A stretch of 62,562 bases of DNA from an uncultured Acidobacteriota bacterium (GCA_937870635.1 CALMZP010000097.1:1-62562), one strand, 5' to 3'; shown: positions 27,035 to 36,226, numbered from the stretch's first letter. Made by a program: numbers and translations. Notes: generated by a model from the letters alone, not told the origin.

Positions 27035-27349
27035 CTACGCCTTCGCGCGTTTGTACGAATCCGCGTAGCGCTTCGAAGCCTGCGGGTCCTCCGATACTCT
27101 TCGAATGGCCTGCTCGAACGACTCTTCGTTCAGGCCTTTCTCGGAGAGGATCTTCTTCGCGTCGTTCGGCTGTTTCTCGATCTTCGCACCGAGCTCGCCC
27201 AGCTCTTCAGGTGTGAGGTTCGCTGCCTGCGCTGACGTGGCTTCGGTCGCTGACGGCTCCGTCGTCGCGACGTTGACGCGCGAATCGTCCGAGCACGCGC
27301 CGGCGAAGAGGAACGCGCTCAGGATCAGTGCCATGGAAATCGCTTTCAT
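27035..27349 (-). CDS. Small lipoprotein
   Basis: 104 residues. The signal peptide ends in the lipobox LFAGAC, giving a mature 86-residue lipid-anchored protein. A low-complexity Thr/Ala/Ser linker is followed by a helical segment LTPEELGELGAKIEKQPNDA and EESFEQAIRRVSEDP, which looks like a small folded bundle. It starts 4 nt after the stop of the duplicated-domain secreted protein, so the two form an operon. Function unknown. Confidence 0.75.
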   Translation of the reverse strand: MKAISMALILSAFLFAGACSDDSRVNVATTEPSATEATSAQAANLTPEELGELGAKIEKQPNDAKKILSEKGLNEESFEQAIRRVSEDPQASKRYADSYKRAKA

Positions 27350-27353
27350 TGTC

Positions 27354-28502
27354 TCAACCCTTTCCTTTTCCTTTGCCTTTGCCGCCGCTGTGGCCCTGGC
27401 CCTGGTTACCCTGACCCTGGCCGCGGCCGGGGTTATCCACGCGGCCCTGCCCCTGTCCGCGATTCTCCGGTTTCACGCGTATGTCGGGACCGCCGCGTCC
27501 TCGCGGCTCGTTGCGATCCAGCACGACGCGGGGACGCTCACGGACGACGATCGGTCGTTCGCGGCGCTCTGCGCGCTGGACCGTTTCGCGCCGCGGGTTC
27601 CGCGCCGCGCCGTGGACGACTTCCGCGCCGGTCTGCACGCCGATCTCCTTCTTCAACTGGCCCGGAGGCCCGCCATGCGGGTGCGATCGCCGTTCAGCCA
27701 TCCGACTGATCACGACCGGCGGAACGAACTGGTCGTCGACGAACACGACTCGCGACGATGCGGCTCCGATCTGCGGATTGACGTCGTAGTCGCGAAGGCG
27801 ATCGGCGATCACTGTAACGAGTGCATCGCCTGTCGTCCCCTCGTTGAACTCCGTGCGCACGAACTGCACAAAGCTGCGGTCATCGGCTGCGAGAGCGACC
27901 GGCGCGTATCTCAGCACCTCGATCACCCGCACCGGCGCGACATTGGCGTTATTGAGCGTGGCGACGAGATTTGCCAGCTCACCAGCCGGGATGCCGGCGA
28001 TGTCGGCGATGGCATTGACGGCAAGCGGCATAGCCACGAGTGCCAGCAGGTCGTTCGAACCGAACTCCGCGCGCCGCGGCGATGTGACCACGTAGTCATC
28101 GGCCACCACGTACGTTGTTGCCGGCTCCTGCAGGGCGATGAACTGCGGCTGGACGTCGTATGTGCGCAGCCTGGTATCGATTACTTCGACCAGGCGCGTT
28201 CCGGTGACGCCGTTGGATACTTCACTCTGCACGAACTGCACGAAACGCGGACGTTCTTCCTCGACGACGAGTGCGACCGGAACGTACCGGACGACCTGAA
28301 CGAATTGTGTCGGCGCGACGTCCGCCTGATTGAGTGCTGCCACTACCTGCCCCAGCTCCGTTGCAGGGACTCCGGTGGCATCTGCCACCGCGGCGACCGC
28401 GAGCGGCATCGCCACCAATCCGAGCAGCTCAGTCGTATCGAGCGCCTCGGCCTGCATCGGAAAGAGCGCGAGCAGCAACACGAGAGTTGCCAGTCTTTTC
28501 AT
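27354..28502 (-). CDS. Secreted protein with two tandem domain copies and a Gly/Lys-rich tail
   Basis: 382 residues with signal peptide MKRLATLVLLLALFPMQAEA. Residues 23-120 and 150-245 are two copies of one domain: each runs LLxLVAMPLAV, ATGVPATEL or AGIPAGEL, then LRYxPVAL, FVQFV, and ends RLRxYDVxPQ. The remainder is basic and disordered, ending in (GQ) and (GK) repeats with a KGKGKGKG end. The protein is expected in the periplasm or on the surface. I do not recognise the domain. The Shine-Dalgarno GGAGGAG precedes the ATG at 28502. It is followed after 4 nt by the small lipoprotein gene. Confidence 0.8.
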   Translation of the reverse strand: MKRLATLVLLLALFPMQAEALDTTELLGLVAMPLAVAAVADATGVPATELGQVVAALNQADVAPTQFVQVVRYVPVALVVEEERPRFVQFVQSEVSNGVTGTRLVEVIDTRLRTYDVQPQFIALQEPATTYVVADDYVVTSPRRAEFGSNDLLALVAMPLAVNAIADIAGIPAGELANLVATLNNANVAPVRVIEVLRYAPVALAADDRSFVQFVRTEFNEGTTGDALVTVIADRLRDYDVNPQIGAASSRVVFVDDQFVPPVVISRMAERRSHPHGGPPGQLKKEIGVQTGAEVVHGAARNPRRETVQRAERRERPIVVRERPRVVLDRNEPRGRGGPDIRVKPENRGQGQGRVDNPGRGQGQGNQGQGHSGGKGKGKGKG

Positions 28503-28679
28503 CGGGCTCCTCCTTCTTCCAGCTACGAATAACTGCAAGACTCGCTCCCCGTCGCGCTAAGTCCTTTAGATCGTGTCGAGTCCGTTCGGAAGAGATGAGG
28601 CATGGCGCGCTGCCCTCCTGTCCATGCGAAGCAACTCTCGCCGCTCAGCCGTCGCGAGGCGCTGAAGAACATCGGCGAG

Positions 28680-28685
28680 TAAGAT
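28680..28685 (+). promoter_or_regulatory. -10-like hexamer TAAGAT before the XRE gene
   Basis: Six bases separate TAAGAT from the ATG at 28692; no Shine-Dalgarno is visible. Confidence 0.5.
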
Positions 28686-28691
28686 TCGCGC

Positions 28692-28976
28692 ATGGCTTCC
28701 CGCGCCGGCGGCACCGATCGGGTCTCGACGAAGACGAAACTGGCCGCTGACCTCGTGGTTCTGGGGCGCGCCCTGGTGAGGGCGCGCGAAACCCGCGGCC
28801 TCAAACAGAGCGAAGTCGCCGCGATCCTCGGCCTGCCCGCTTCCTACATGTCGAAGATCGAGAACGGGACGCGCCGTCTCGACGTGATCGAGTTCGTGCG
28901 CATCGCCGAAGCGATGGGAGTCGATCCTGCGGAGATCATTCGAGCCCTGCAGAAAGATCTGACTTCTGAACGATGA
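28692..28976 (+). CDS. XRE-family helix-turn-helix regulator
   Basis: 94 residues. A Cro/CI-type HTH spans about residues 22-75: LVRARETRGLKQSEVAAILG and PASYMSKIENGTRRLDVIEF, followed by VRIAEAMGVDPAEI. It binds DNA as a dimer. Target genes are unknown; no toxin-like partner is adjacent. The last residues, TSER, and the stop codon are encoded by the first unit of a tandem repeat array that starts at 28963, so the native C-terminus may have been replaced. Confidence 0.9.
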   Translation: MASRAGGTDRVSTKTKLAADLVVLGRALVRARETRGLKQSEVAAILGLPASYMSKIENGTRRLDVIEFVRIAEAMGVDPAEIIRALQKDLTSER

Positions 28977-29157
28977 CTTCTGAACGATGACTTCTGAACG
29001 ATGAACGATGAGGTGTGAAACACTGTCATCCCGAGCGTAGCGAGGGACCTGGGCGTGCGGGGGCGCGAAGAATGAGCTTCGAGCCGCCCAACCCACCAGA
29101 TCCCTCGCTAAGCTCGGATGACACCGCTCATCGCTCACCGTTCAGAAGTCATCGTTC
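28963..29157. repeat. Nested palindromic element A (GAACGATGA arms around a GTCATCCCGAGCG hairpin)
   Basis: Left arm: three tandem 14-nt units CTTCTGAACGATGA (28963-29004) plus ACGATGA. Centre: a hairpin of about 98 nt (29025-29122), with arms GTCATCCCGAGCGTAGCGAG and CCCTCGCTAAGCTCGGATGA. Right arm: inverted words CATCGCTCACCGTTCAGAAG, then TCATCGTTC (29129-29157). Both flanking convergent genes end inside the arms with the residues SER and a TGA. Confidence 0.9.
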
Positions 29158-30180
29158 TGAGGCGATCACGGAGCGCAGGTGCGTCGTTCCGTGATCCAGC
29201 TCATCGAGCACTTCGTTGATCGCTGCCGCCGTCCGCGGCACCTTTCGTGTGATCACGCGTGAGAGGTCAATTTCTCCGCGGCGTGCGATATCCATCAGCT
29301 CGAATAGCTCACCGCGCGTGTGATCCGAGCAGCCGATGATCCTGCGCTCGCGTCCGAGGATGTCCGCGTACCCGTCGAAGGTGAGGGAGCGGATGTTGAT
29401 CGCGACGAGCATCAGCCGCCCGCCCGGCGCGAGACTGCGCAGCGCGTCGATGCTGGCGGCGGCGTTGCCGCTGAAATCGAGCGCGACATCGACTCCGCGG
29501 CCGTTCGTCGCGGCGAGAAGCGCATCGCGGAATCCGCCGCGGCTCGATGGAATCGGCTCGGCGCCGAAGGTCTCGGCCAGCTCGAGTTTCTCGCGCACGA
29601 GATCGATCGCATAAATCTCGCGTGCTCCGAAGACTCCGGCCAGCTGCACGGCGGAAGCGCCGAGGCCGCCGAAGCCGATGATGGCGAGAGAGTCGTCACC
29701 GCTCAAGTCGGCGAGGCGCAGTGCGTGGTAGGCGGTGGCCGTCGAGCACATCATGACCGCGGCCTGGCTGAAGGAAATCTCTTCTGGAATGGGAATCACG
29801 TTGGCGGCGGGTACGACGATCTTCTCGGCCCAGCCGCCGTCGCGTTCCTTGCCGATCATCTCGCCGGTGACGCAGAACTGCTCGCCGTAGCGCTGGCAAT
29901 GACCGCAGCGTCCGCATGAAACGAAGTAATGCACGGCGACCCGATCGCCAGCGTAGGCATTGGCGACACCTTCACCGACGTCGGTCACGTATCCGGCGAT
30001 CTCGTGACCCAGGGTGATCGGCAGAGTCGCCCGTCCGAACTCGGCGCGGTAATGCGCGTCGCTGTGACAGATCCCGGCCGCGCGGATATCGATGACGATC
30101 TCCCCAGGTCCGGGAACAGGGTCAGGCAAGGTCGCATCGACGAGGGGTTTGCCATGATGAAACAATCGAACGGCGTGCAC
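29149..30180 (-). CDS. Zinc-dependent alcohol dehydrogenase (MDR family)
   Basis: 343 residues. It oxidises alcohols or reduces aldehydes with NAD(P). Catalytic zinc ligands are Cys and His in [10 protein letters not shown] and GHEIAGYV. The structural-zinc Cys cluster is [15 protein letters not shown]. The Rossmann motif is [16 protein letters not shown]. The GTG at 30180 lies 6 nt after a TAGGAT hexamer. The C-terminal residues ASER and the stop come from the repeat arm at 29149-29157. It is divergent from the aldo/keto reductase gene, suggesting related carbonyl metabolism. Confidence 0.92.
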   Translation of the reverse strand: MHAVRLFHHGKPLVDATLPDPVPGPGEIVIDIRAAGICHSDAHYRAEFGRATLPITLGHEIAGYVTDVGEGVANAYAGDRVAVHYFVSCGRCGHCQRYGEQFCVTGEMIGKERDGGWAEKIVVPAANVIPIPEEISFSQAAVMMCSTATAYHALRLADLSGDDSLAIIGFGGLGASAVQLAGVFGAREIYAIDLVREKLELAETFGAEPIPSSRGGFRDALLAATNGRGVDVALDFSGNAAASIDALRSLAPGGRLMLVAINIRSLTFDGYADILGRERRIIGCSDHTRGELFELMDIARRGEIDLSRVITRKVPRTAAAINEVLDELDHGTTHLRSVIASER

Positions 30181-30186
30181 GGCGCG

Positions 30187-30192
30187 ATCCTA
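30187..30192 (-). promoter_or_regulatory. -10-like hexamer TAGGAT before the alcohol dehydrogenase
   Basis: Read on the minus strand, TAGGAT is followed by CGCGCC and the GTG start, leaving 6 nt between. Confidence 0.5.
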
Positions 30193-30222
30193 CGCGGCAT
30201 TCCCCGTGCAGCGGGAGCTTGC

Positions 30223-31032
30223 ATGAAGAAGAATCAGGTGATCACAGCCGCCGACAGCGGCACCTTCGCCCTCGGCGGCGACCTCAAAGTGCACCGCCTC
30301 GGCTTCGGAGCGATGCGCATTACCGGAGACGGAGTCTGGGGTCCGCCAAAGGATCGTGCCGAAGCCATCGCCGTGCTGAGGCGGGCGATCGAGCTCGATG
30401 TCAATCTCATCGATACTGCCGAATCCTACGGCCCGCATGTGAGCGAACAGCTCATCGCCGACGCGCTGTATCCGTATCCCAGGGATCTCGTCATCGCCAC
30501 CAAGGGTGGCTTCGATCGGAGCGGGGCGGGGAAGTGGGAGATGAACGGCCATCCGAAGCGTCTGCGTGAAGGTCTCGAGGGAAGCCTGCGCCGGCTGAAG
30601 CTCGAGCGCATCGACCTGTGGCAGCTTCACCGCATCGATCCAAACGTCGATGAAGACGATCAGTTCGGAACGATTGCGGAGTTCCAGAAGCAGGGAAAGA
30701 TCCGGCATGCAGGACTATCGGAGGTCACGGTCGAGCAGATCGAACGAGCGCGCCGGTATTTCACGGTGGTCTCCGTTCAGAACCGCTACAACGTCGCCGA
30801 CCGGGAGTGGGAACCCGTCGTCGATTACTGTACGCGCGAGTCGATCGCATTCATCCCGTGGTATCCGCTGAAAGTCGGGAAGGTGGAGGACAAAGGGAAG
30901 GCGCTGGCCTGGCTTCTTCGCCGCTCCCCGGTGATGCTTCCGATTCCGGGAACCTCGAAGGTGAAGCATCTGGAAGACAACGTTGCTGCTGCGGCGATCG
31001 AGCTGAGTGACGAAGAGTTCGAGAAGATGTGA
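30223..31032 (+). CDS. Aldo/keto reductase
   Basis: 269 residues, a TIM-barrel oxidoreductase that reduces aldehydes or ketones with NADPH. The catalytic tetrad is visible: Asp and Tyr in [17 protein letters not shown], Lys in [10 protein letters not shown], and His in [10 protein letters not shown]. The cofactor end [15 protein letters not shown] is intact. It resembles the YdjG/Tas-like or PLP-reductase (AKR11/AKR15) branch. The next gene starts in overlap with its stop. Confidence 0.92.
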   Translation: MKKNQVITAADSGTFALGGDLKVHRLGFGAMRITGDGVWGPPKDRAEAIAVLRRAIELDVNLIDTAESYGPHVSEQLIADALYPYPRDLVIATKGGFDRSGAGKWEMNGHPKRLREGLEGSLRRLKLERIDLWQLHRIDPNVDEDDQFGTIAEFQKQGKIRHAGLSEVTVEQIERARRYFTVVSVQNRYNVADREWEPVVDYCTRESIAFIPWYPLKVGKVEDKGKALAWLLRRSPVMLPIPGTSKVKHLEDNVAAAAIELSDEEFEKM

Positions 31033-31475
31033 TGGCCGACGAATTTCTCGCCGCTGCGGTCGCCGAAGCCAGGAAGGGATTATCCGAAGGGGGCATCCCC
31101 ATCGGGTCGGTGATCGTTCACGAGGGAAGGGTCATCATCGGCCGCGGCCACAACCAGCGAATTCAGCGCGGCAGCGCCATTCTGCACGGCGAGATGGCCG
31201 CCCTCGAAGCCGCGGGACGGCTGCCGGCATCGACGTATCGCGAGTCCGTTCTCTACACGACTCTCTCGCCCTGCGCCATGTGCAGCGGAGCAATCCTGCT
31301 CTACGGCATACCGCATGTCATCGTCGCCGAGAATCGCAACTTCCTGGGCGAGGAAGAATTGCTGCGATCGCGAGGCGTTCGGGTGGAAGTTCTTCAGGAC
31401 GAACAGTGCATCGAGATGATGCGCCGGTTCATCGACGAAAACCCGAAGCTGTGGAACGAGGATATTGGGGAGTGA
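31032..31475 (+). CDS. Nucleoside/cytosine deaminase (CDA superfamily)
   Basis: 147 residues. Zinc-dependent hydrolytic deaminase with HGEMAALEAAG (His ligand and catalytic Glu) and SPCAMCSGAIL (two Cys ligands). The C-terminus (QDEQCIEMMRRFIDENPKLW) resembles fungal-type cytosine deaminase more than tRNA adenosine deaminase TadA. So free cytosine or a related base is the likely substrate. The ATG at 31032 overlaps the reductase stop (TGATG); a GTG at 31029 is an alternative. The 3' end overlaps the convergent BNR gene by 47 bases. Confidence 0.86.
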   Translation: MADEFLAAAVAEARKGLSEGGIPIGSVIVHEGRVIIGRGHNQRIQRGSAILHGEMAALEAAGRLPASTYRESVLYTTLSPCAMCSGAILLYGIPHVIVAENRNFLGEEELLRSRGVRVEVLQDEQCIEMMRRFIDENPKLWNEDIGE

Positions 31476-33177
31476 CCGCTCGCCGTCGTGAATCTCGCTT
31501 CGTGCCTACCCACACCCCCCAGCCGGCAGTGCCTGCCATCCGCAGGCTGCCGGAGGTCAGGGTGGTGACGTCGGTGAGCGGGGTGGCATTCTGCCAATGC
31601 GCTCCATCGGTCGATGCGTAGATGTCGCCCGCTGCTACGTAGATCGTGGTCCCGTCCGATGCGATGTCCTTGATCGCGCCGGAGCCGAGATGCGCGGTGA
31701 CGCCGTTGAAGATGACGTGACCGGAGGATGTCCCTGCGACGACGCCGCCACGGAACGCATGCAGAGCCGTGATGGAACCGGCGGCCAGCGGTGACCGATC
31801 GATCCAGGTCCGGCCACCATCCGTCGAGTGAAGGAGGCGCGGTCCACCGACCCAGATCGATCCGCCGTCGACAGCCATGGTCTCGAATGGCCCTCCCGGC
31901 GGAGTGAGCTCGGTCAGCTGCAGCGGCTCGGTGTTGAGGCGGAAGAGGCTCTGCGACATCAGGACGTATACCGCGCGGGAATCCAGCGGATCGATCGCCA
32001 CATCGACGATGGTCTGTGGCTCCCGGTCAGGCGCCCAGAAAAGGCGGTTGAAACGAACCCCGCCGTCACCTGAGAACCAGGCCGATATGCCCGCCGCGAT
32101 CCAGACACGGTTCGGGTCGGTAGCATCGATGGCGATCGCCGAAAACGGCCCGGGAAGAAGACGGAGTGTGAACACAGGATCCCAGGTCGCTCCGCGATTG
32201 GTGGTGCGGAACATCGAAGAGACGCTGCCGGCATAGGCCACCGCGCCTCCGGCCGACGCTGCGAGAGAGTGAATCTGCGCGGCGAGCAGTCCACGCCGGT
32301 CCGGCGACCAGGTATTGCCCCCATCGTCGCTGCGCATTACGCCGTCTTCGCGGAAGCCGGCGAGAAGCGAGCCGTCGCCGGAGAACGAAAGGCTCAGGAT
32401 CGGTCCGCCGTGAACGACGTCGAGCCAGTCGCCATCGTCGTCGCTGTGAAAGAGCCTGCCGGCGCTGTCGACGGCGAAAAAGTGATCATCCCTCCGCGGG
32501 TCGAACGTCAGTCTGCCCGTGAGGTAGTAGAGGAGAGTCCAGCGCTGGCCGTCCGTGGTGCGGAATCCGAGGCCGTTCGCGCCGATCGCGAAGGCCGTAC
32601 CGCTCCGGCGAGGGTGCGCATCGATCCGCTCGACCGCCCCACCCATTGGCATCGCAACCCACGTGACGCCGGCGTCGGTGCTTTTCTCGACGACGCCGTT
32701 CGTGCGAACTGCCCAGACGATCGCAGAATCGGCCGCATCGACATCGATCGACATCGCGCCCCCCGCGCGTTCGGACCAGGAAGTGCCGCCATCGCTGCTG
32801 AAGAGGATCGCATTCGACGTCGCCGCGTAAACGACCTGAACGTTCGATGGTGAGAGCGCGAACGAGCGGACATCTCGAAGGACGAGGACCCCGGAGCGGT
32901 ACAGCGAATCACCCGCCCGGACCCACGTTTCCCCGGAACCCTCGGCGATCTCCGTCACCGGACCGGCCAGTGTGGCGGTTTCGCTCCACTGGTTCTGATC
33001 CTCGAGGGCGAAGAGGCGCCCTTCGGCCGTCCCTGCGAGCGTGTGGGCGCCCGCGTGGACTGCCGTGACGGACGCGCGCTCAGGACCCACCGGAGACCAC
33101 GACGTGAAAGCGAGCAGAAGTATGAGAGGGAATGTCACATCGATGACGCGGAGCAATCTACGGGCCCGTGCGGTCAT
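31429..33177 (-). CDS. Secreted BNR/sialidase-type repeat (beta-propeller) protein
   Basis: 582 residues. An N-terminal hydrophobic segment (VIDVTFPLILLLAFTSW) is probably a signal peptide. At least five Asp-box motifs are visible: SSDGGTSW, STDAGVTW, SDDGGNTW, TTNRGATW and STDGGRTW. They indicate a six- or seven-bladed propeller of the sialidase/YCF48 type. No sialidase catalytic Arg triad is evident, so it is better seen as a structural or binding protein. The ATG at 33177 is preferred over 33207 because it gives a normal signal peptide. The basic C-terminal about 20 residues run into the deaminase gene and may not be native. Confidence 0.8.
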   Translation of the reverse strand: MTARARRLLRVIDVTFPLILLLAFTSWSPVGPERASVTAVHAGAHTLAGTAEGRLFALEDQNQWSETATLAGPVTEIAEGSGETWVRAGDSLYRSGVLVLRDVRSFALSPSNVQVVYAATSNAILFSSDGGTSWSERAGGAMSIDVDAADSAIVWAVRTNGVVEKSTDAGVTWVAMPMGGAVERIDAHPRRSGTAFAIGANGLGFRTTDGQRWTLLYYLTGRLTFDPRRDDHFFAVDSAGRLFHSDDDGDWLDVVHGGPILSLSFSGDGSLLAGFREDGVMRSDDGGNTWSPDRRGLLAAQIHSLAASAGGAVAYAGSVSSMFRTTNRGATWDPVFTLRLLPGPFSAIAIDATDPNRVWIAAGISAWFSGDGGVRFNRLFWAPDREPQTIVDVAIDPLDSRAVYVLMSQSLFRLNTEPLQLTELTPPGGPFETMAVDGGSIWVGGPRLLHSTDGGRTWIDRSPLAAGSITALHAFRGGVVAGTSSGHVIFNGVTAHLGSGAIKDIASDGTTIYVAAGDIYASTDGAHWQNATPLTDVTTLTSGSLRMAGTAGWGVWVGTKRDSRRRAVTPQYPRSTASGFRR

Positions 33178-33199
33178 ACAATCGCGCGCCGGAGGACCC

Positions 33200-34570
33200 A
33201 TGCGCACACGCCTCGGATCGATGATTCTCCTCGTGACGATGATTGCGGGCCTGGCCCACGGCCAGTTCCTTCCTTATCCCGTCCACAAACGCACGCTGCC
33301 GAACGGGCTCGATGTGATCGTCATCGAGACGCCCGAATTCAAGGACGTACTCAGCTTCAACACGCTGATCCTCGCCGGGTCGGGGCGCGAAAACGAGAAG
33401 GGGCGCAGCGGGCTCGCCCATCTCTTCGAGCACATCATCTTCCGCCACGATCACGACACCCCTCAGGCCTATCAGGCCGCGGTGGAATCGATGGGCGCAT
33501 TCAACAATGCGTACACGTGGTACGACGTGACGTACTACCACCCGCTGACGTTCACTTCGAATCTGGAGAAGCTTGCCGCGCTCGAGGGCTCACGCTTCCG
33601 CGAGCTTCGCTACTCCGAACGCGTCTTCCGAACAGAGGCCGGTGCGGTCTATGGCGAGTACCGGCGGATCGCGTCTGATCCGAGTCTCCGCCTCGAGGAG
33701 ATCCTCACGGATCTCATGTACGGAAAGGCTCACGGTTACGGCCATTCGACGATCGGCTATCTCGATGACGTGAAGGACATGCCCAACGCCTACCGGTCGG
33801 CGGTGGCGTTCTACAACGCTTACTACCGCCCGAACAACGCGGTCGTCATAGTGGCCGGCGACGTGAAGGCGGAGGAAGTCTTCCGTGTCGTCGAGAAACA
33901 TTACGGGCCCTGGGTGAAGAGGCCGATTCCCCAGCAGCCCGATCCCGGTCCCGTCAACGGGCCGAAGACTCACCACGAAGAGTGGCCGTCCGAAGTGCCG
34001 CCGCGCGTCGGTGTTTCGTACCGTGTGCCGGCTTTCAGCCCCGGCTCCGCCGAAGGAGCAGTGATTCAGGCGATGGCGGAGATCATGGGCGGCGAGACGG
34101 CACCGCTCTATCGCAAGCTTCGGTTCGACGATCAGGTGGCGATCGCGATGTATGTGGACAGCAACTCGGCCGCCGGCTTCGATGCGCGGCCGCTCTCGAC
34201 TGATGTGACGGTGGCCGAGGAGAAGTACGGGCAGCAGGGTCGTCCGCTGCTGAATCGGATTGCCGCGGATGTTTCCTCGGCGTTCGAGGGGCTGGCGAGC
34301 TTCTCCTCGCAGCCGGACGCGGCGAAGCGCCTCGAATCGATCAAGTCGCAGCTGCGTTTCGACATACTGGCGAGCCTGAACTCGCCGTCGAACATCGCCG
34401 AGAACTTCGCGAACTACTACCGGTTCACCCGCGATCCTCAGGTGTTCGAGAAGGTAGCCGCCGCGATCGCGAGCCTCCAGCCATCGGACGTCGATGCGTT
34501 CGCGAAAACCCACTTCCGACCGCAGAACCGCGTCACCATCACTCTGGCTCCCAAAGGAGGTGCGAAGTGA
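33200..34570 (+). CDS. M16 family zinc peptidase, catalytic subunit
   Basis: 456 residues with signal peptide RLGSMILLVTMIAGLAHGQ. The inverted zinc motif HLFEH (HxxEH) in GRSGLAHLFEHIIF and the downstream Glu in RTEAGAVYGEYRR define an active pitrilysin/processing-peptidase-like domain. The C-terminal half is the second, non-catalytic M16 domain. The ATG at 33200 follows a Shine-Dalgarno (GGAGG) and a TACAAT box at 33177-33182. It overlaps the next gene by four bases, and together they form a periplasmic heterodimer typical of bacterial M16B pairs. Confidence 0.93.
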   Translation: MRTRLGSMILLVTMIAGLAHGQFLPYPVHKRTLPNGLDVIVIETPEFKDVLSFNTLILAGSGRENEKGRSGLAHLFEHIIFRHDHDTPQAYQAAVESMGAFNNAYTWYDVTYYHPLTFTSNLEKLAALEGSRFRELRYSERVFRTEAGAVYGEYRRIASDPSLRLEEILTDLMYGKAHGYGHSTIGYLDDVKDMPNAYRSAVAFYNAYYRPNNAVVIVAGDVKAEEVFRVVEKHYGPWVKRPIPQQPDPGPVNGPKTHHEEWPSEVPPRVGVSYRVPAFSPGSAEGAVIQAMAEIMGGETAPLYRKLRFDDQVAIAMYVDSNSAAGFDARPLSTDVTVAEEKYGQQGRPLLNRIAADVSSAFEGLASFSSQPDAAKRLESIKSQLRFDILASLNSPSNIAENFANYYRFTRDPQVFEKVAAAIASLQPSDVDAFAKTHFRPQNRVTITLAPKGGAK

Positions 34571-36225
34571 AGCACCTGGTCATCCTCGCGGTCCTCTTCT
34601 TTTCGTTCGGTTGCACGACGGCCGTTGATCCCGCACCGCCGGTCGCGGCAGCTCCGCCGGCGACGTCTCCTGTCGTTCCGGCCTACGCGGCGGGTGAGCC
34701 GCGCGTCGTCACGCTCGACAGCCAGGCTCCGCTCATCACGATTCGCGTGATGGTCACCCATGGATCGACATCGGAGCCGCAAGGCAAGGAGGGTCTCGCC
34801 GGTCTGGCTGCCGAGATGATCACCGATGGGGGTTACCGCACCGCGTCGGGGAGCATGACCAAGGAACAGCTGGCGGAGCTGACCATGCCGTGGGGCTCGG
34901 GCGCGCGTCCGACGACCTTCCCCGCCGCGCGCACGACGACGTTCTTCTTCACCGCGCCGCGCGAGGTGATCGGCCGTTATGTGCGCGACGTCGTGCGGCC
35001 GATGCTCAACGAGCCTCTCTTCGAAGCGGACGAGCTGGATCGGCTGAAGAACGAACGGCTCTCGGCGATCACGGCCCTCCGCACGACGGACCTGGAGAAC
35101 CTCGGCCTCGCCGCAATCGACCAGTACGTCCTTGCCGGGACGTCCTATGAGCACGATGTGATCGGAACCCATGCGAGCATTCCAGGACTCACGCGCGACG
35201 ACGTCATCGCGTTTTATCGTGCGCATTACCGCCCTGAGAACATCATCGTCGGCATCTCCACGACGGATCAGGCGATCGTCAATCAGGTCAGGGAGGCAGT
35301 GAGCAGCGTCAATCGCGACGCGACGACTCCGCCGCCGCCGGCGCCAGTGGTGCAGCCCGCCGCATTCACCGGGCGGCAAGCCGTCGTGATCGAAGAACCG
35401 AACGCGCCGGCGGCGTCCGTTCACGCCGGTTTTCCCATCGCGGTGTCGCGTGCCGACTCCGACTTCTGGCCCCTCTACGTCGCCAACGTCTACCTCGGCA
35501 CTCACCGCGACTCGTTCGGCCAGCTCTATCAGAAGATCCGCGAGGAGCGCGGATACAACTACGGCGACTACTCATACATCGAATACTGGGCGGGAAGACC
35601 GGCCGCGCTCTTCCAGCTGTTCAATCAGCCGCGTGAGCAGCAGTACTTCTCGCTGTGGGTCCGGCCGGTGAAGCACGAGCACGCCGTGCACATGATGAAG
35701 GCGATCACGTATGAGCTCGACCAGATGGTGCGCGACGGCCTGACGCCCGATCAGGTCGAGGCTTCGAAGAACAAGGCGCGTGTGCTCTATCTCAATCTCG
35801 CCGAGACCATTCCAAGGCTGATCAGCGCGCGGGTCGACGATGCGTTCTACGGGATGGAAGGCCGCGGATTTCTCGATACCTATCTGCAGAACATCGATCG
35901 CGTCACCCCGGAGCAGGTCAACGCGGCGATCCGCCGGCATCTTCGTCCCGACAACGTGAAATACGTCGTGGTCACCAGCACGGCATTCGTGCAGCCGACG
36001 GTCGATCAGCTGCGCAGCAATGCAGCCGTTTTCGGCAAGACGTTCGAGGACTACGAGTTCACGCAGGCGAAGCTCGCGGACGGGACGACCGTGTGGCAGA
36101 TTCCCGAGGCCAAGGTGCCGACGGTGCAGCTCGACGCGGCGTGGGCGAACTACCCTCTCAACGTGCGCGAGGTGACGGTCGGACACGTGAACCAGATGTT
36201 CGCCGGACCGACAATGCTCAAGTAA
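34567..36225 (+). CDS. M16 family peptidase-like lipoprotein, non-catalytic partner
   Basis: 552 residues with the lipobox VLFFSFGC, so probably lipid-anchored. The M16 fold is recognisable (ITIRVMVTHGSTSEPQGKEG, GGYRTASGSMTKEQL, VIAFYRAHYRPENIIVGIS, REERGYNYGDYSYI). At the place of HxxEH it has LAGLAAEMI, so it cannot bind zinc. In known M16B pairs such a subunit supplies the Arg-Tyr substrate-binding site, and RGYNYG fits that role. The TGA-ATG overlap with the active subunit supports co-assembly. Confidence 0.92.
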   Translation: MKHLVILAVLFFSFGCTTAVDPAPPVAAAPPATSPVVPAYAAGEPRVVTLDSQAPLITIRVMVTHGSTSEPQGKEGLAGLAAEMITDGGYRTASGSMTKEQLAELTMPWGSGARPTTFPAARTTTFFFTAPREVIGRYVRDVVRPMLNEPLFEADELDRLKNERLSAITALRTTDLENLGLAAIDQYVLAGTSYEHDVIGTHASIPGLTRDDVIAFYRAHYRPENIIVGISTTDQAIVNQVREAVSSVNRDATTPPPPAPVVQPAAFTGRQAVVIEEPNAPAASVHAGFPIAVSRADSDFWPLYVANVYLGTHRDSFGQLYQKIREERGYNYGDYSYIEYWAGRPAALFQLFNQPREQQYFSLWVRPVKHEHAVHMMKAITYELDQMVRDGLTPDQVEASKNKARVLYLNLAETIPRLISARVDDAFYGMEGRGFLDTYLQNIDRVTPEQVNAAIRRHLRPDNVKYVVVTSTAFVQPTVDQLRSNAAVFGKTFEDYEFTQAKLADGTTVWQIPEAKVPTVQLDAAWANYPLNVREVTVGHVNQMFAGPTMLK

Positions 36226-36226
36226 C

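Noticed and set aside
31429-33177. Sialidase
   Set aside because: Asp-box repeats are present but no catalytic Arg triad or Tyr/Glu pair is recognisable.
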